The notes beneath the pieces were generated by a model, which was given only the letters and a program-made list of their open reading frames with translations, made no database searches and was not told the DNA's origin. The position numbers were made by a program, and so were the translations under genes. DNA of 64,000 bases from positions 24,422,451 through 24,486,450 of the forward strand of contig CM043948.1 in assembly GCA_014529385.2 (NCBI GenBank). Reading direction: 5' to 3'. Origin of the DNA: Adiantum capillus-veneris (taxonomy: Eukaryota > Streptophyta > Polypodiopsida > Polypodiales > Pteridaceae). Every line of letters begins with the position of its first letter. Position 1 is the stretch's first letter. Below are positions 47,708-57,766 of this stretch, piece after piece.

Positions 47708-48289
47708 TCATTGCAAGGGAGACATATACAATGCCATGTTAAGCCGTTTACAAAGATAAATTGAGATTATGGAAAATAGAGTTTCTCTCCCTTGCAGTTG
47801 CCACCAATAAGCATTGATAGTCTTTCTCCATTTTGAACATGGAATACACACGGAGTACATAAGCTCATCAATCGAAGCGTTGCAAATGTGGAAATATTTT
47901 CTATTTACCATGTTTTTCATGAGACATGGCAAAGGATACATGTGGCCACAAGATATCTCTCTATAACTCTTTGGTATTGCTTGAGTTCCCTTCCCTCGTT
48001 GTCTATGTGGAGGTACGAAGTTGTGATCGCAATTCCTCCATAGTGTCTTGTGTTTGCATAGCGACGCCAACCAATGCATATCTTAGCTCCTCTCGTAATA
48101 TTGTGACTGTCTCATGTCGGATATCCACTATGCTCTTATTGAGAGATCTACTGCTTAAGTCCACTGGCTCATTTTGAACATGTTGGAAGTATAGCATCTT
48201 TGCAAAACACAAGGGACAATCCGTGTAGTTTAGAGTACTCCTCGTGCATGCAAGGTATATGGCCTCGGCGTGTGTGTGAATTTTTGGCA
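47708..48289 (-). pseudogene. Possible C-terminal part of the kinase-like gene
   Basis: Two overlapping minus-strand frames. One (48003-48289) has a credible helical stretch (SLNKSIVDIRHETVTILREE, then ALVGVAMQTQDTMEELRSQL) after a CPLCFAK pair. The other (47708-48079) is lower quality. Position directly downstream of the kinase-like segment suggests the same gene. It is not part of the tandem duplication, which starts near 48290. Confidence 0.3.
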
Positions 48290-49148
48290 CAACGCACTTT
48301 GTTCATCTTAAATCTTCCCTTGAGGATGGATAATTCACACAGTTGGCCATGCTTCCTTGACCATCTGTGTGGTGATTTCTTTGTTGATGTCTTTCCATTA
48401 CTTGCCATTTGCCGGCGCCCACTACACCTATTACAAAGTTTCTCAATGCAGAAAGAAATTGCATAGGTGTCAATGGCTTTTGAATACGGACATGCTGATT
48501 TTGGGTTGCAAAGCTCGGGGGACCTCCAAGGACATAGGACATGCTCTGTGGGGTCTTTGATGTTGGTTGCTTGCTTCTCAATGCCCACTCGCTATGCCAA
48601 CCCCCAATCAATGACACCCACACATGGCACACCGTCTTTAGTGAAATCAGTCATCAAGTTCCATGGGTGCAAGTCACAGTGTATAATTCCTTTGCTATGT
48701 GCATGTGCCATGGTCTTCACTAGGGCATCCATGAAAGAAGGCGCGCAATTGAGCATATGCTTGCAAATCTCTAATCCTTGCTCTGAGGGGGGGCATCTAG
48801 GATCTTCTTTTTGAGCCGCCAGTATCTACCTTTGGGTACTAGAACACACTCAAATAAGTCACCTAGATCCATTCCATTGAAGCAAGGAAAAACTAGGGAC
48901 CATGGCTCTTTGTGTGTTTGTGCTATGCATCTAATGATGCCCCTATAAAAGAACAGTACGCTCTCCTCTAGAGTGAAAGATTGGCGGCTCTCTGCTGCAT
49001 CTCCTTTGACGTCTTTGACCACATAATGCACTTCTCATGGCAACCAAGTGACTCCTATGATTATGCACTCTGACACAACTTCATAGCTCCTTTACCAAGC
49101 TTTCGACCATGTTTAATAGCTTCGGGTATAGCTAAACACCAATGGCAC
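48290..49148 (-). pseudogene. Protein-kinase-like pseudogene, copy 1
   Basis: Minus strand. From the N-terminus: a glycine-rich-loop-like LGKGA, VVKDVKGDA (possible ATP-binding Lys), EESVLFFYRGIIRCIAQTHK, VFPCFNGMDLGDLFECV, then the catalytic loop GIIHCDLHPWNL (family HRDLxxxN), VIDWGLA in the DFG position, and RSPEL in the APE position. A shift at the C7 run near 48790 is shared with copy 2. A TAG follows GLA here (copy 2 has CAA). Arg of HRD is Cys. Probably a decayed plant kinase or pseudokinase. Confidence 0.65.
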
Positions 49149-49289
49149 ACTGGGACATAAAGAGGGTGCTGACGATTTGTCCCAACTTCTGCATATGACC
49201 TTCCTACTACTGTATATTGAGAGGATGCTACTGAAAAAAGATGGATCTAGCTTTGTGGATATGGACATCTTGGGCATCAATATTATGCG

Positions 49290-49990
49290 CTCTTTTTTAC
49301 CAACCATGTTCAACAATGACACTTCCGGTCCAAAATAGAACCGATGCCAAAGTGAACACAATTAACACGTTGTAAAACGATGCTTGCTGGTCTAGCGTTT
49401 CACAATGACACTTCCTGTCCAATATTAAAACCGATACTGACGTGAAAAGCAAGATCAACATACTTTTAAAACTACAAAAGATATTTACATAAAACTACAT
49501 AAATCAAACGTAACCAACCTTGTTCAACAACGACACTTCCGGTCCAAAATAGAACCGATGCCAAAGTGAACACAACTAACACGTTGTAAAACAACGCTTG
49601 TTGGTCTAGCGTTTCACAACGACACGTTTGATCTAATATTAGGATCGATGCCGACGTGAAAAGCAAGATCAACATACATTTAAAACTACAAAAAACATTT
49701 ACATAAAACTACATAAATCAAACATAATCAACCATGTTCAATGACACTTCTAGTCCAAAATAGAACCGATGCCGAAGTGAACACGACCGATACATTGTAA
49801 AGCATGTTGGTCTAACGTTTTACAACGACACTTTTGGTCCAATATTAGGATCGATGCCAACGTGAAAAGCAAGATCAACATACTTTTAAAACTACAAAAA
49901 TATTTACATAAAACTAGATAAATCAAACGTAACCAACCACGCTCAACAATGACACTTCTAGTCCAAAATAGAACCGATGCCGAAGTGAAC
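49290..49990. repeat. ~210-bp satellite units, 3.3 copies
   Basis: Units start near 49298, 49515, 49730 and 49935 with CCAACCATGTTCAACAATGA-like words. Each unit has two ~100-bp halves carrying CACTTCCGGTCCAAAATAG or CACTTCCTGTCCAATATTAG. They overlap the 5' side of the kinase copy. Small minus-strand ORFs (WHRFYFGPEV, TSASILILDQ) are translations of the repeat. Confidence 0.9.
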
Positions 49991-49999
49991 ACACTTGTG

Positions 50000-50836
50000 C
50001 ATCTTCAATCTTCCCTTGAGGATGGATAATTCACACAGTTGGCCATGCTTCCTTGACCATCTATGTGGTGATTTCTTTGTTGATGTCTTTCCATTACTTG
50101 CCATTTGCCGGCGGCGCCCACTACACCAATTACAAAGTTTCTCAATGCAGAAAGAAATTAGGTGTCAATGGCTTTTGAATACGGACATGCACATTTTGGG
50201 TTGCAAAGCTCGGGGGCCCTCCAAGGACGTAGGACATGCTCTGTGGGGTCTTTGATGTTGGTTGCTTGCTTCTCAATGCCCACTCGTTGTGCCAACCCAC
50301 AATCAATGACACCCAAACATGGCACACCGTCTTTAGTGAAATCAGTCATCAGGTTCCATGGGTGCAAGTCACAGTGTATAATTCCTTTGCTATGTGCATG
50401 TGCTATGGTCTTCACCAAGACATCCATGAAAGAAGGCGCCCAATTGAGCATATGCTTGCATATCTCTAACCCTTGCTCTGAGGGGGGGCATCTAGGATCT
50501 TCTTTTTGAGCCGCCAGTATCTACCTTTGGGTACTAGAACACACTCAAATAAGTCACCTAGATCCATTCCATTGAAGTAAGGAAAAACTAGGGACCATGG
50601 CTCTTTGTGTGTTTGTGCTATGCATCTAACGATGCCCCTATGAAACAGCAGTACGCTCTCCTCTAGAGTGAAAGATTGGCGGCTCTCTGTCGCATCTCCT
50701 TTGACGTCTTTGACCACATACTGCACTTCTCATGGCAACCAAGTGACTCCTTTGATTATGCACCAACTTCGTAGCTCCTTTCCCAAGCTTTCGATCATGT
50801 TTGATAGCTTCGGGTATAGCTAAATACCAATGGTAC
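50000..50836 (-). pseudogene. Protein-kinase-like pseudogene, copy 2
   Basis: Same layout as copy 1: LGKGATKLV, YVVKDVKGDA, EESVLLFHRGIVRCIAQTHK, VFPYFNGMDLGDLFECV, GIIHCDLHPWNL, VIDCGLAQ, RAPEL. No stop after GLA here. It shares the C7-run shift with copy 1 (near 50485), so that lesion predates the duplication. Confidence 0.65.
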
Positions 50837-50844
50837 ACTGGGAC

Positions 50845-51619
50845 CCCAGGGGATTCACTCTATATATAAAATGGGATGCCACTTGCGAGCGGGCAACTTT
50901 GATAAAACCCCTATATACGACTCATATTAGGGAATATGACCTCCCTTTCTACGCTTATATGACAATCAATGCAAAAAACTATCATACCCCTATCTTACAT
51001 ATAAAGTTTAGGTCTCACATGATCTAGCTGAGTAAAACTAGTCAAAAAGCATGTAGCATAGTGACTGACAACGTACTAAGGAACCACTTCTATTGATAAC
51101 TAGATGTACCCTCAATGTGTTTTAGTTTGACTTTCAAACTATGTGCCCGTCTAGCTACTCTTCCAATTCTGACCCATCTAAATTACTCAAAAAACATGTT
51201 CAGAAAGTTGTGCTAGGTTCTCCATGTAAATTTTCATCCATACAAACTCTTTATAACTTTCATCCCTCAACAAATGAACTATAATCACAAAACAAGCAAG
51301 TGATGCAAAGCAATGCTAGTTCTTGCATGTATCTTTGTAGCTATTGACTCACAAGTTCGAGGGCCGACTCTTTTGGGAAGCCATGATTTTGAAACACAAA
51401 AAATTCCTTTCATTTTTCACTTTTCTCACTTCTCCCCCCCCCCCCCCCCCCCCCCCCCAAACCACTAATAAATATGATATCCCCTCTCTTATTTTTAAGC
51501 TTGGGAGATAAACTATTGGGGGCCTGCCCCTAACTTATACGCTTATGTAACTTGTAAAAAAAAAACCCCTCGCCTGCACTTACGTGGTACTGTAAGTTTT
51601 CCATGGTGAATCCCCCGGG
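50845..51619. mobile_element. 775-bp hAT-type non-autonomous element
   Basis: Inverted ends CCCAGGGGATTCAC (50845-50858) and GTGAATCCCCCGGG (51606-51619), 13 of 14 matching, are flanked by the 8-bp duplication ACTGGGAC (50837-50844, 51620-51627). Copy 1 has the empty site with a single ACTGGGAC at 49149-49156. An 8-bp duplication and CAGGGG-type ends are hAT hallmarks. No transposase ORF. It contains a poly(C) run near 51434-51458. Confidence 0.9.
51434..51458. repeat. Poly(C) run, ~25
   Basis: Long C homopolymer inside the hAT-type element. Confidence 0.85.
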
Positions 51620-51764
51620 ACTGGGACATAAAGAGGGTGCTGACAATCTGTCCCAACTTCTGCATGTGACCTTCCTACTACTACATATTGAGAGGAGGCT
51701 ACTAAAAAAAGATGGATCTAGCTTTGTGGATATGGACATCTTGGGCATCAATATTATGCTCTCT

Positions 51765-52619
51765 TTTTGACCAACCATGTTCAACAACAACACTTCCGGT
51801 CCAAAATAGAATCGATGTCAAAGTGAACACAATTAACACGTTGTAAAACAATGCTTGCTGGTCTAGCATTTCACAATGACACTTCCTGTCCAATATTAGA
51901 ACCGATGCCAATGTGAAAAGCAAGATCAACATACTTTTAAAACTACAAAATATATTTACATAAAATTACATAAATCAAACGTAACCAACCTTGTTCAACA
52001 ACGATACTTCCGGTCTAAAATAGAACCAATGCCAAAGTGAACACAACTAACATGTTGTAAAACAACGCTTGCTGGTCTAGCGTTTCACAATGACACGTTT
52101 GATCCAATATTAGGATCGATGCCAGCGTGAAAAGCAAGATCAGCATACATTTAAAACTACAAAAAACATTTACATAAAACTACATAAATCAAACGTAATC
52201 AACCATGTTCAATGACACTTCCGGTCCAAAATAGAACCGATGCCGAAGTGAACATGATCGACACATTGTAAAGCATGTTGGTCTAACATTTTACAACGAC
52301 ACTTTTGGTCCAATATTAGGATCGATGCCAACGTGAAAAGCAAGATCATCATACTTTTAAAAGTACAAAAATATTTACATAAAATTAGATAAATAAAACG
52401 TAACCAACCATGCTCAAGAATGACACTTCCAGTCCAAAATAGAACCGATGCCGAAGTGAACACAATCAACACGTTGTAAAACATTGTCTGTTGGTCTAAC
52501 TTTTCACAACGACACTTCCGATCCAATATTAGGATTGATGCCGGCGTGAAAAGCAAGATCAACATTCTTTGAAAACTAAAAACGTTATTTATTAAAAAAG
52601 TAAAACAACTTGAATACAA
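51765..52619. repeat. ~210-bp satellite units, 4 copies
   Basis: Units start near 51771, 51984, 52200 and 52405. Corresponding units between the copies match better than neighbours within a copy (for example the shortened CAATGACACTT unit at 49739 and 52209), so the array predates the duplication. Confidence 0.85.
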
Positions 52620-53368
52620 AGAAGATATAGAGCTTATGAAATTAATCTAAAATTTATACCGTAACTTTTTGTCTTTCTTGTGAGGGCTTTGAAAATCCTA
52701 AAAAATCTTTAGATATGTAGGAAACTCTGAGCTAGAAGAGGAAGGGAAATGTGAGAAAAATGCCCCCCCAAGGGGCCCTATATAAAGATATCCCGGTGGC
52801 CGCTGGGCTACACAGCGGACCGGCTGGCGCGCAGCCCACCAGCTTGTCTCAGTAGCTTGGCAGAACCCGGTGGACTACAAGGCAGTACCGGTGGGCAAAT
52901 CTCACCAGACCTCCAGGTCCCCTTCATGTCACCATGCCATTTTTTGTGAATGTGAAGACTTGTGAATTGAGAATTTTGTTAATTAATAGTGTGATCACAA
53001 AAAAAACACGTGATCACGTGAACATGAAATCCCAGACATCTGCCTTTTAGTTGGCATTCTTGCACACTTGAAGGCATTCTAAACTGGTTTTTAATTAGTT
53101 TAGTCCTCTAAAAGCACATTCGATTTCATAAAGAGTTTCATTGGCACTTCTAAAGGTTGCCTCATCTTTTTGGCACCCTACGGTTCTAAGATACACCTTA
53201 GTCTAATTGCATTAGCACTTTGAAAGGTTGCTTCATCCATATTTTCGTACCTGCTTCAGAACTTGAGATGCACCTTACATCTACCTTTGTAATCTTGGTC
53301 CTTCCACTCTTTTTATTTTCTCTCTTTAGAAGGAGAAAATCATTTAAGTAGACCAAAATTTAATTTGG
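52620..53368. other. Unassigned sequence, possibly part of a decayed LTR
   Basis: GC-rich palindromic stretch at 52790-52920 and a palindrome ACGTGATCACGT near 53009. No gene recognised. Confidence 0.35.
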
Positions 53369-53430
53369 TGACATGACCTCTCCGATCAAATCATAGGCGC
53401 CCTTGACTAAGGACATATACAAGAGAAGCT
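53369..53430 (-). mobile_element. Decayed gypsy LTR/polypurine junction
   Basis: TGACA then TGACCTCTCC, and ATCATAGGCGCCCTTGACTA, parallel the 29097-29150 junction of the chromodomain gypsy element (TGACA, TTACCTCTCTC, ATCATAGTCGTCCTCGACTA). No pol fragment could be read beside it. Confidence 0.35.
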
Positions 53431-54908
53431 AAACTAGGTCCACTGGAACAAGCTAGCTAAGAATCCACTTTGAGCACATTGACGCCATTCTACAAGAGAT
53501 GACCCAATGTACTCAATACTTGAAAGGTAGGCATGTTACATTTTTTGTGGCATTATTTTGTGTGATTACCAATCTGTGTGACTTTTATTAGCATGTGTGG
53601 CAGTCTCTATACATTTTTTCAGTAGTCCAAAGTCCAAGGGGAGGATTTTTGGGTATGTGGTCTTTGGCCTATGTCACAACACATTGGTGTGTACTATCTC
53701 CTTTTCAGCATCCAGTCCACAGGTGACCATGTGACAACATGTTAGTGTGAGCTTATGTGAATTGCATAAGGAGCCAATGAAGTGCCCTTTGGAGGCTACA
53801 TTGAGAGGTTTCACTTTTCCCTTCGGAGAGATACCCTTTGGCCCCTGAGAGGTGCACTTAGCCATTGTACTAGCACTTACACTAGCCATGCTACTTATAT
53901 ATAAGTAGCCACATCTTGTGCACATTCTACAATGTTGCTAGTTCATTTCATAATTGAGTTATTTCTATTGGTTTTTCACTTTGTGCATTATGTAATTTCT
54001 ATCACTAGTCATTCTCCATGAATGCTACTCTAATTATGTTTGCATAACCCTAACAGAAGATTGAATCCACATCTACATCCTAATAGAAACCTTGCAGCCA
54101 AGAATCGTATAGTAGGTGAATCAACGTAAAGATGCCATTCCAAAAAACAAGGTCCTTACAGAACTTTTAGCCAACAATATTACATTCATATATTCAAATA
54201 CTACATTGCTACTTACGGGGAGTGAAATGTGACAGCTAGAATACGAGCGTAAGTAAATATCTCAAAGTCTATAATTAGAAATGAAAATGTAGCAAATGTG
54301 TGCCAAAAGATTTACGCTACCAATGTTAGAAAAAAATTGAGGTCCATGCATTTTAAACAACTGAGATTGTAAAATCCCAGTTAGATCTTGAGCTTGCTTT
54401 TAAGAAAATTTGGAAATTTACACAAGTTTTAGTGCAATTACTGGCAAAAGCTCCAAATTTTGACCTAAAAACAGGGAGAATTTCAAGTTCGGCCTTATTT
54501 TCATCGATTAGAAAAAATGTATTTTTTTAGCCCTTTGTAACGTTACCCGTGAGATAATTCACAATACGATGAGCTTCAAGTCTCCATGGAAGAAACTTTC
54601 CAAGTTCTCGATCATTTTTGGATTTTTCTATATTATTCAAATGATGAAGGCCGTATCGAGTGCTCTAAAAACCAGATGCGTTCGATATTGGAGAGATAAC
54701 TATGATATTGCAGCACCGCATGTTTGAAGTTCCGAAGAGGTAAGGCATGGGATCTTCGATATTTTACCCACGAGATGAAAAGAGTAGTATGCTTATTGCA
54801 AATATCAAGAATTGCACAACTTGTATAAAACATGGAGTCCCCAAACGGTCACCACTATGAGCCAACGTGTGCGTTTTCGTATACTCTTTTGTTTCAACTT
54901 GTGCACTC

Positions 54909-54963
<55 letters not shown>

Positions 54964-55392
54964 TTCAAGAGGTCTTGATTTCAATAATTTTTGGATAAGT
55001 CTTTGGGTCCTGAGGGATAAGTTCTCTTCCTGTTCTTGACTCCTCGTCTTCACTGTAGCTATGGGTATCACCAACCTAGGCTTGTGTAATGCTTCAAAAT
55101 ATAATGTGCTAAAAGTATTGAAACATCATGAGAGAAGAGAATAATAGCCTACCGGCACTACTAGCCTATCTACGAGATTCGAGAATATCAATGTTGCCTT
55201 TGCCCCCATATTGCTGGATCGCACAAAATACCCATGAAAGTGATCATGATATGATTAATAAATTGTTCTAAAAAATGGAACCCATAAAGCAATTACAGTA
55301 CAGCTTATAGCAGCCCATTCTTTTTCTAAGCTCTTTTTCTGTACATGCATTTTCGGGGAAAACTTTGGCTGCACGCGTCTGAGAAAAGTGAC
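53431..55392. other. Intergenic sequence without recognisable genes
   Basis: Contains a TATATATAAG box near 53897, a (CT)n(CA)n run at 54911-54962 and the 3' flank of the ATL gene (54963-55392). Short ORFs are not protein-like. Confidence 0.4.
54911..54962. repeat. (CT)n(CA)n compound microsatellite
   Basis: CT run of ~31 bp followed by CA run of ~21 bp. Confidence 0.95.
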
Positions 55393-56706
55393 TCAGAGGG
55401 CGTTACGTATACTCTCTGCAGAAGAAGGGGCGGCATGCCCACCCGCACTCACAGGGCTCTCGTCTGATGTCGCAGCCTCGGGGCCCACCATGGCCTCTTC
55501 CTCCTCCAGGCCCGCACTCCTAGACCTGTGCAGCGGCGATTGGCTGGGTGGCACCGCCATGGCGCAGCTGCCTGCAGCTTCCGTCGCCACTGCTGCCGCC
55601 CTGCTCATCGCTTCCTTGCGTAATGAGTGACCAGTTGAGTTGGACCGCCCCAGCCTACTCCGCCCTTGTGCCCCCCCCTGCGTTGACGTAGGTGTCCGTT
55701 TTTCTGCGCCCTCTGATGTCAAAAGATGGCTTGCCCCATTATTTCTTGCCCGCTGGCGGCTAGCTGCCACCACCCCATACAGACTGCACGACGTATTTCC
55801 TGCATTCAAATCCTCTGCTACAATCTCCAACGCCGTTGACGAGCCCACGAACAATGCCGGTGGAGCACTGCCGGGCAGTGCCATCTCAATCGTTGGATCA
55901 GGGCTTGCATACAAGGAGCCACTGCGTACCAATTCACCCTCCTCTTGCGCATGTAGACTCTCATTGCCATTGCGGCTGGGCACCCTTATTCGCGATCCCC
56001 TGCTAGAACCAATTGGCCCCCCAAGAAATGGGTTTCCACCTCTGCTAGAGTGCGAGCTTTCCCCTTCATTTAGTCTAGCTGACCCCCTGCTAGATCCACC
56101 CCATCTCCACGATACTGACCACCTATCGGAATTCACCAAGCTCCGTCGACACAGAGGGCACGTTGTATGTGATTCTAACCACACGCCGATGCACTCCAGA
56201 TGGAAGACATGCTTGCACTTAGGCAACTGCTTCAATTCTTCTTCTCTTTCAAAATCTGCCAAGCACACCACACATTCGTTGCATCCCTTTCTCTTCGCAA
56301 CTGCATATGACACCATCGGAAAGCTTTCTACCAAAGATGGATCCACCCCCAATCCACGTTGAAGGCCTGCAGTGCCATTGTGCCTCCGTGACGTGCCGGC
56401 GCGTGTGTTGCCATGATGTGAGAAGTTTTCCTCGCTTGTGCACCGGCGAACGTAAATGGCAAAGAAACCCATGAAGAAAAATGCACTGAGCAGAATGACG
56501 AGAATAATTATCATGGCAGGGCTGAATTGGGAGCTAACATTGAAGGGGCTATTGCCAGATGATGAAGCCGAAATGGAGCTTGCAGGTCTTTGATCACCGC
56601 TGTCGGCAGGGCTAGGTGCTGGAGAGGCGGGGGGAACGGCCACTGCCACCTCTTGCAAGAGGCGCCGGGCATATGCATGCATACTCATTGCTCTGTGCTG
56701 CTCCAT
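55393..56706 (-). CDS. ATL-type RING-H2 E3 ubiquitin ligase
   Basis: Intact intronless ORF of 437 residues from ATG 56706. TTG 56739 extends the open frame but is not a likely start, and an in-frame TGA lies 4 codons further up. Domains: one transmembrane helix (about 65-86, MIIILVILLSAFFFMGFFAI), the GLD motif of ATLs (GLGVD about 119-122, then SFPMVSY), and RING-H2 C145, C148, C164, H166, H169, C172, C183, C186 with C-x15-C-x-H spacing and the conserved Trp and Pro (VWLESHTTCPLC). The 250-residue tail is Ser/Gly/Ala-rich and probably disordered. ATLs are membrane-anchored E3 ligases in stress and hormone responses; the substrate is unknown. Intronless structure is typical of the family. Confidence 0.95.
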   Translation of the reverse strand: MEQHRAMSMHAYARRLLQEVAVAVPPASPAPSPADSGDQRPASSISASSSGNSPFNVSSQFSPAMIIILVILLSAFFFMGFFAIYVRRCTSEENFSHHGNTRAGTSRRHNGTAGLQRGLGVDPSLVESFPMVSYAVAKRKGCNECVVCLADFEREEELKQLPKCKHVFHLECIGVWLESHTTCPLCRRSLVNSDRWSVSWRWGGSSRGSARLNEGESSHSSRGGNPFLGGPIGSSRGSRIRVPSRNGNESLHAQEEGELVRSGSLYASPDPTIEMALPGSAPPALFVGSSTALEIVAEDLNAGNTSCSLYGVVAASRQRARNNGASHLLTSEGAEKRTPTSTQGGAQGRSRLGRSNSTGHSLRKEAMSRAAAVATEAAGSCAMAVPPSQSPLHRSRSAGLEEEEAMVGPEAATSDESPVSAGGHAAPSSAESIRNAL

Positions 56707-56722
56707 TTGGCGATGGAGGTAA

Positions 56723-56752
56723 TTAGGGCTGAATTGCAAGAGGAAGACTCAT
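56723..56752 (-). other. Upstream ORF of 9 codons in the ATL leader
   Basis: ATG 56752 followed by 8 sense codons and TAA, ending 16 bases before the ATL ATG and in a different frame. It could reduce ATL translation if the transcript starts upstream. Confidence 0.5.
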
Positions 56753-56843
56753 AATCAGAGCTAATGAGGAGTCAGTAATGAATCCCTGAGCAAAGTTGGG
56801 AGACAGCTTCCTCTGAAGGTTGAGAATTTGGGAAAGGAACGAT

Positions 56844-56856
56844 ATTTATTTTGAGC
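56844..56856 (-). promoter_or_regulatory. TATA-like element of the ATL gene
   Basis: AAAATAAATATCG on the minus strand about 140 bases upstream of the ATL start. A (CT)n region (57153-57206) lies further upstream and is a possible GAGA-factor site. Confidence 0.4.
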
Positions 56857-57152
56857 TTGTGCCGCGTGGGCAAAAGAGACCGGCCACATCGAGAGTTGAA
56901 ACGCCAGCCGTATGGTAAAGAAGGACTCGCATGCAGGGGGCAACCGTCCGAGCTGGCACACCCGTCAGCAAGCGGCTCACGCAGAACCACAGTTTTATCC
57001 CACGTCAGCAAATTCTCGACCTCAGGTGGGCTCCACCGCCTTAGATTGCTTCATAGAGATCCCGTGAGAAAGTGTTTAGTTAACCTGCTCACACGTCAAT
57101 AGAAAAATGGGCGGTTCAACTTTCTACTTTCCGATCCATTCGCAAACCAATG

Positions 57153-57169
57153 ACTCTCTCTCTCTCTCT

Positions 57170-57206
<37 letters not shown>
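57153..57206. repeat. (CT)n microsatellite
   Basis: CT run with a CCTCCC interruption, upstream of the ATL gene. Confidence 0.95.
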
Positions 57207-57208
<2 letters not shown>

Positions 57209-57550
57209 GCAAAGGCAAAGATATTCGTATGTGTGCCTTTTTTTTTGGCACTGCCGTGACTATAGGGAGAATTTTTGTTAGCATGGCCATAGGGTATCAC
57301 GCCAATGGGGACTGGCCGAGTAAGGCTTTTTTTTTGGGTAGAGGGCATGCATGAAATTTCTATTTTTGTTTGGTGGTTCGGGTGCATTTTGAGCGTGGAA
57401 ATTTGATTGTGTGTGTGTGTGTACACTTTTTCTCTGCTGCAGTTGATAGCGAGGTTGTGAGAGGGAGGAAGGGATCGTACGATTTTGAAGAGGTGTCTCT
57501 CTGTCTCTCTCATCATCTATGTTATTTACAGGTTCGATTACTTGGTGTAG

Positions 57551-57552
<2 letters not shown>

Positions 57553-57623
<71 letters not shown>
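57553..57623. repeat. (GT)n(GA)n compound microsatellite
   Basis: GT run of ~36 bp joined to a GA run of ~35 bp. Confidence 0.95.
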
Positions 57624-57628
<5 letters not shown>

Positions 57629-57682
57629 ATTTTCTGCGGCTCTACAATATCCATTTTGTTTGGGTTTTGTGCTAGACTTTAA

Positions 57683-57700
57683 TCTTCTTCTTCTTCTTCT

Positions 57701-57763
<63 letters not shown>
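57683..57763. repeat. (CTT)n(CT)n compound microsatellite
   Basis: CTT triplets followed by ~58 bp of CT. Confidence 0.95.

Positions 57764-57766
<3 letters not shown>

Larger units (their letters stand above)
49991..52619. repeat. Tandem duplicate of 48290-49990 (copy 2)
   Basis: Begins GTGCATCTTCAATCTTCCC (copy 1: GTTCATCTTAAATCTTCCC) and continues through the kinase-like segment and satellite. It is longer because of a 775-bp insertion and one more satellite unit. Confidence 0.9.

Noticed and set aside
49472-52619. Minus-strand ORFs reading LILLFTSASILILDQ as membrane proteins
   Set aside because: Translations of the ~210-bp satellite; they repeat with it and have no start or domain.
55640-56362. 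Plus-strand 240-codon ORF
   Set aside because: Antisense to the ATL coding sequence; no domain.
56707-56739. Starting the ATL protein at TTG 56739
   Set aside because: Non-AUG start with an in-frame stop four codons upstream; ATG 56706 is the first AUG in frame.
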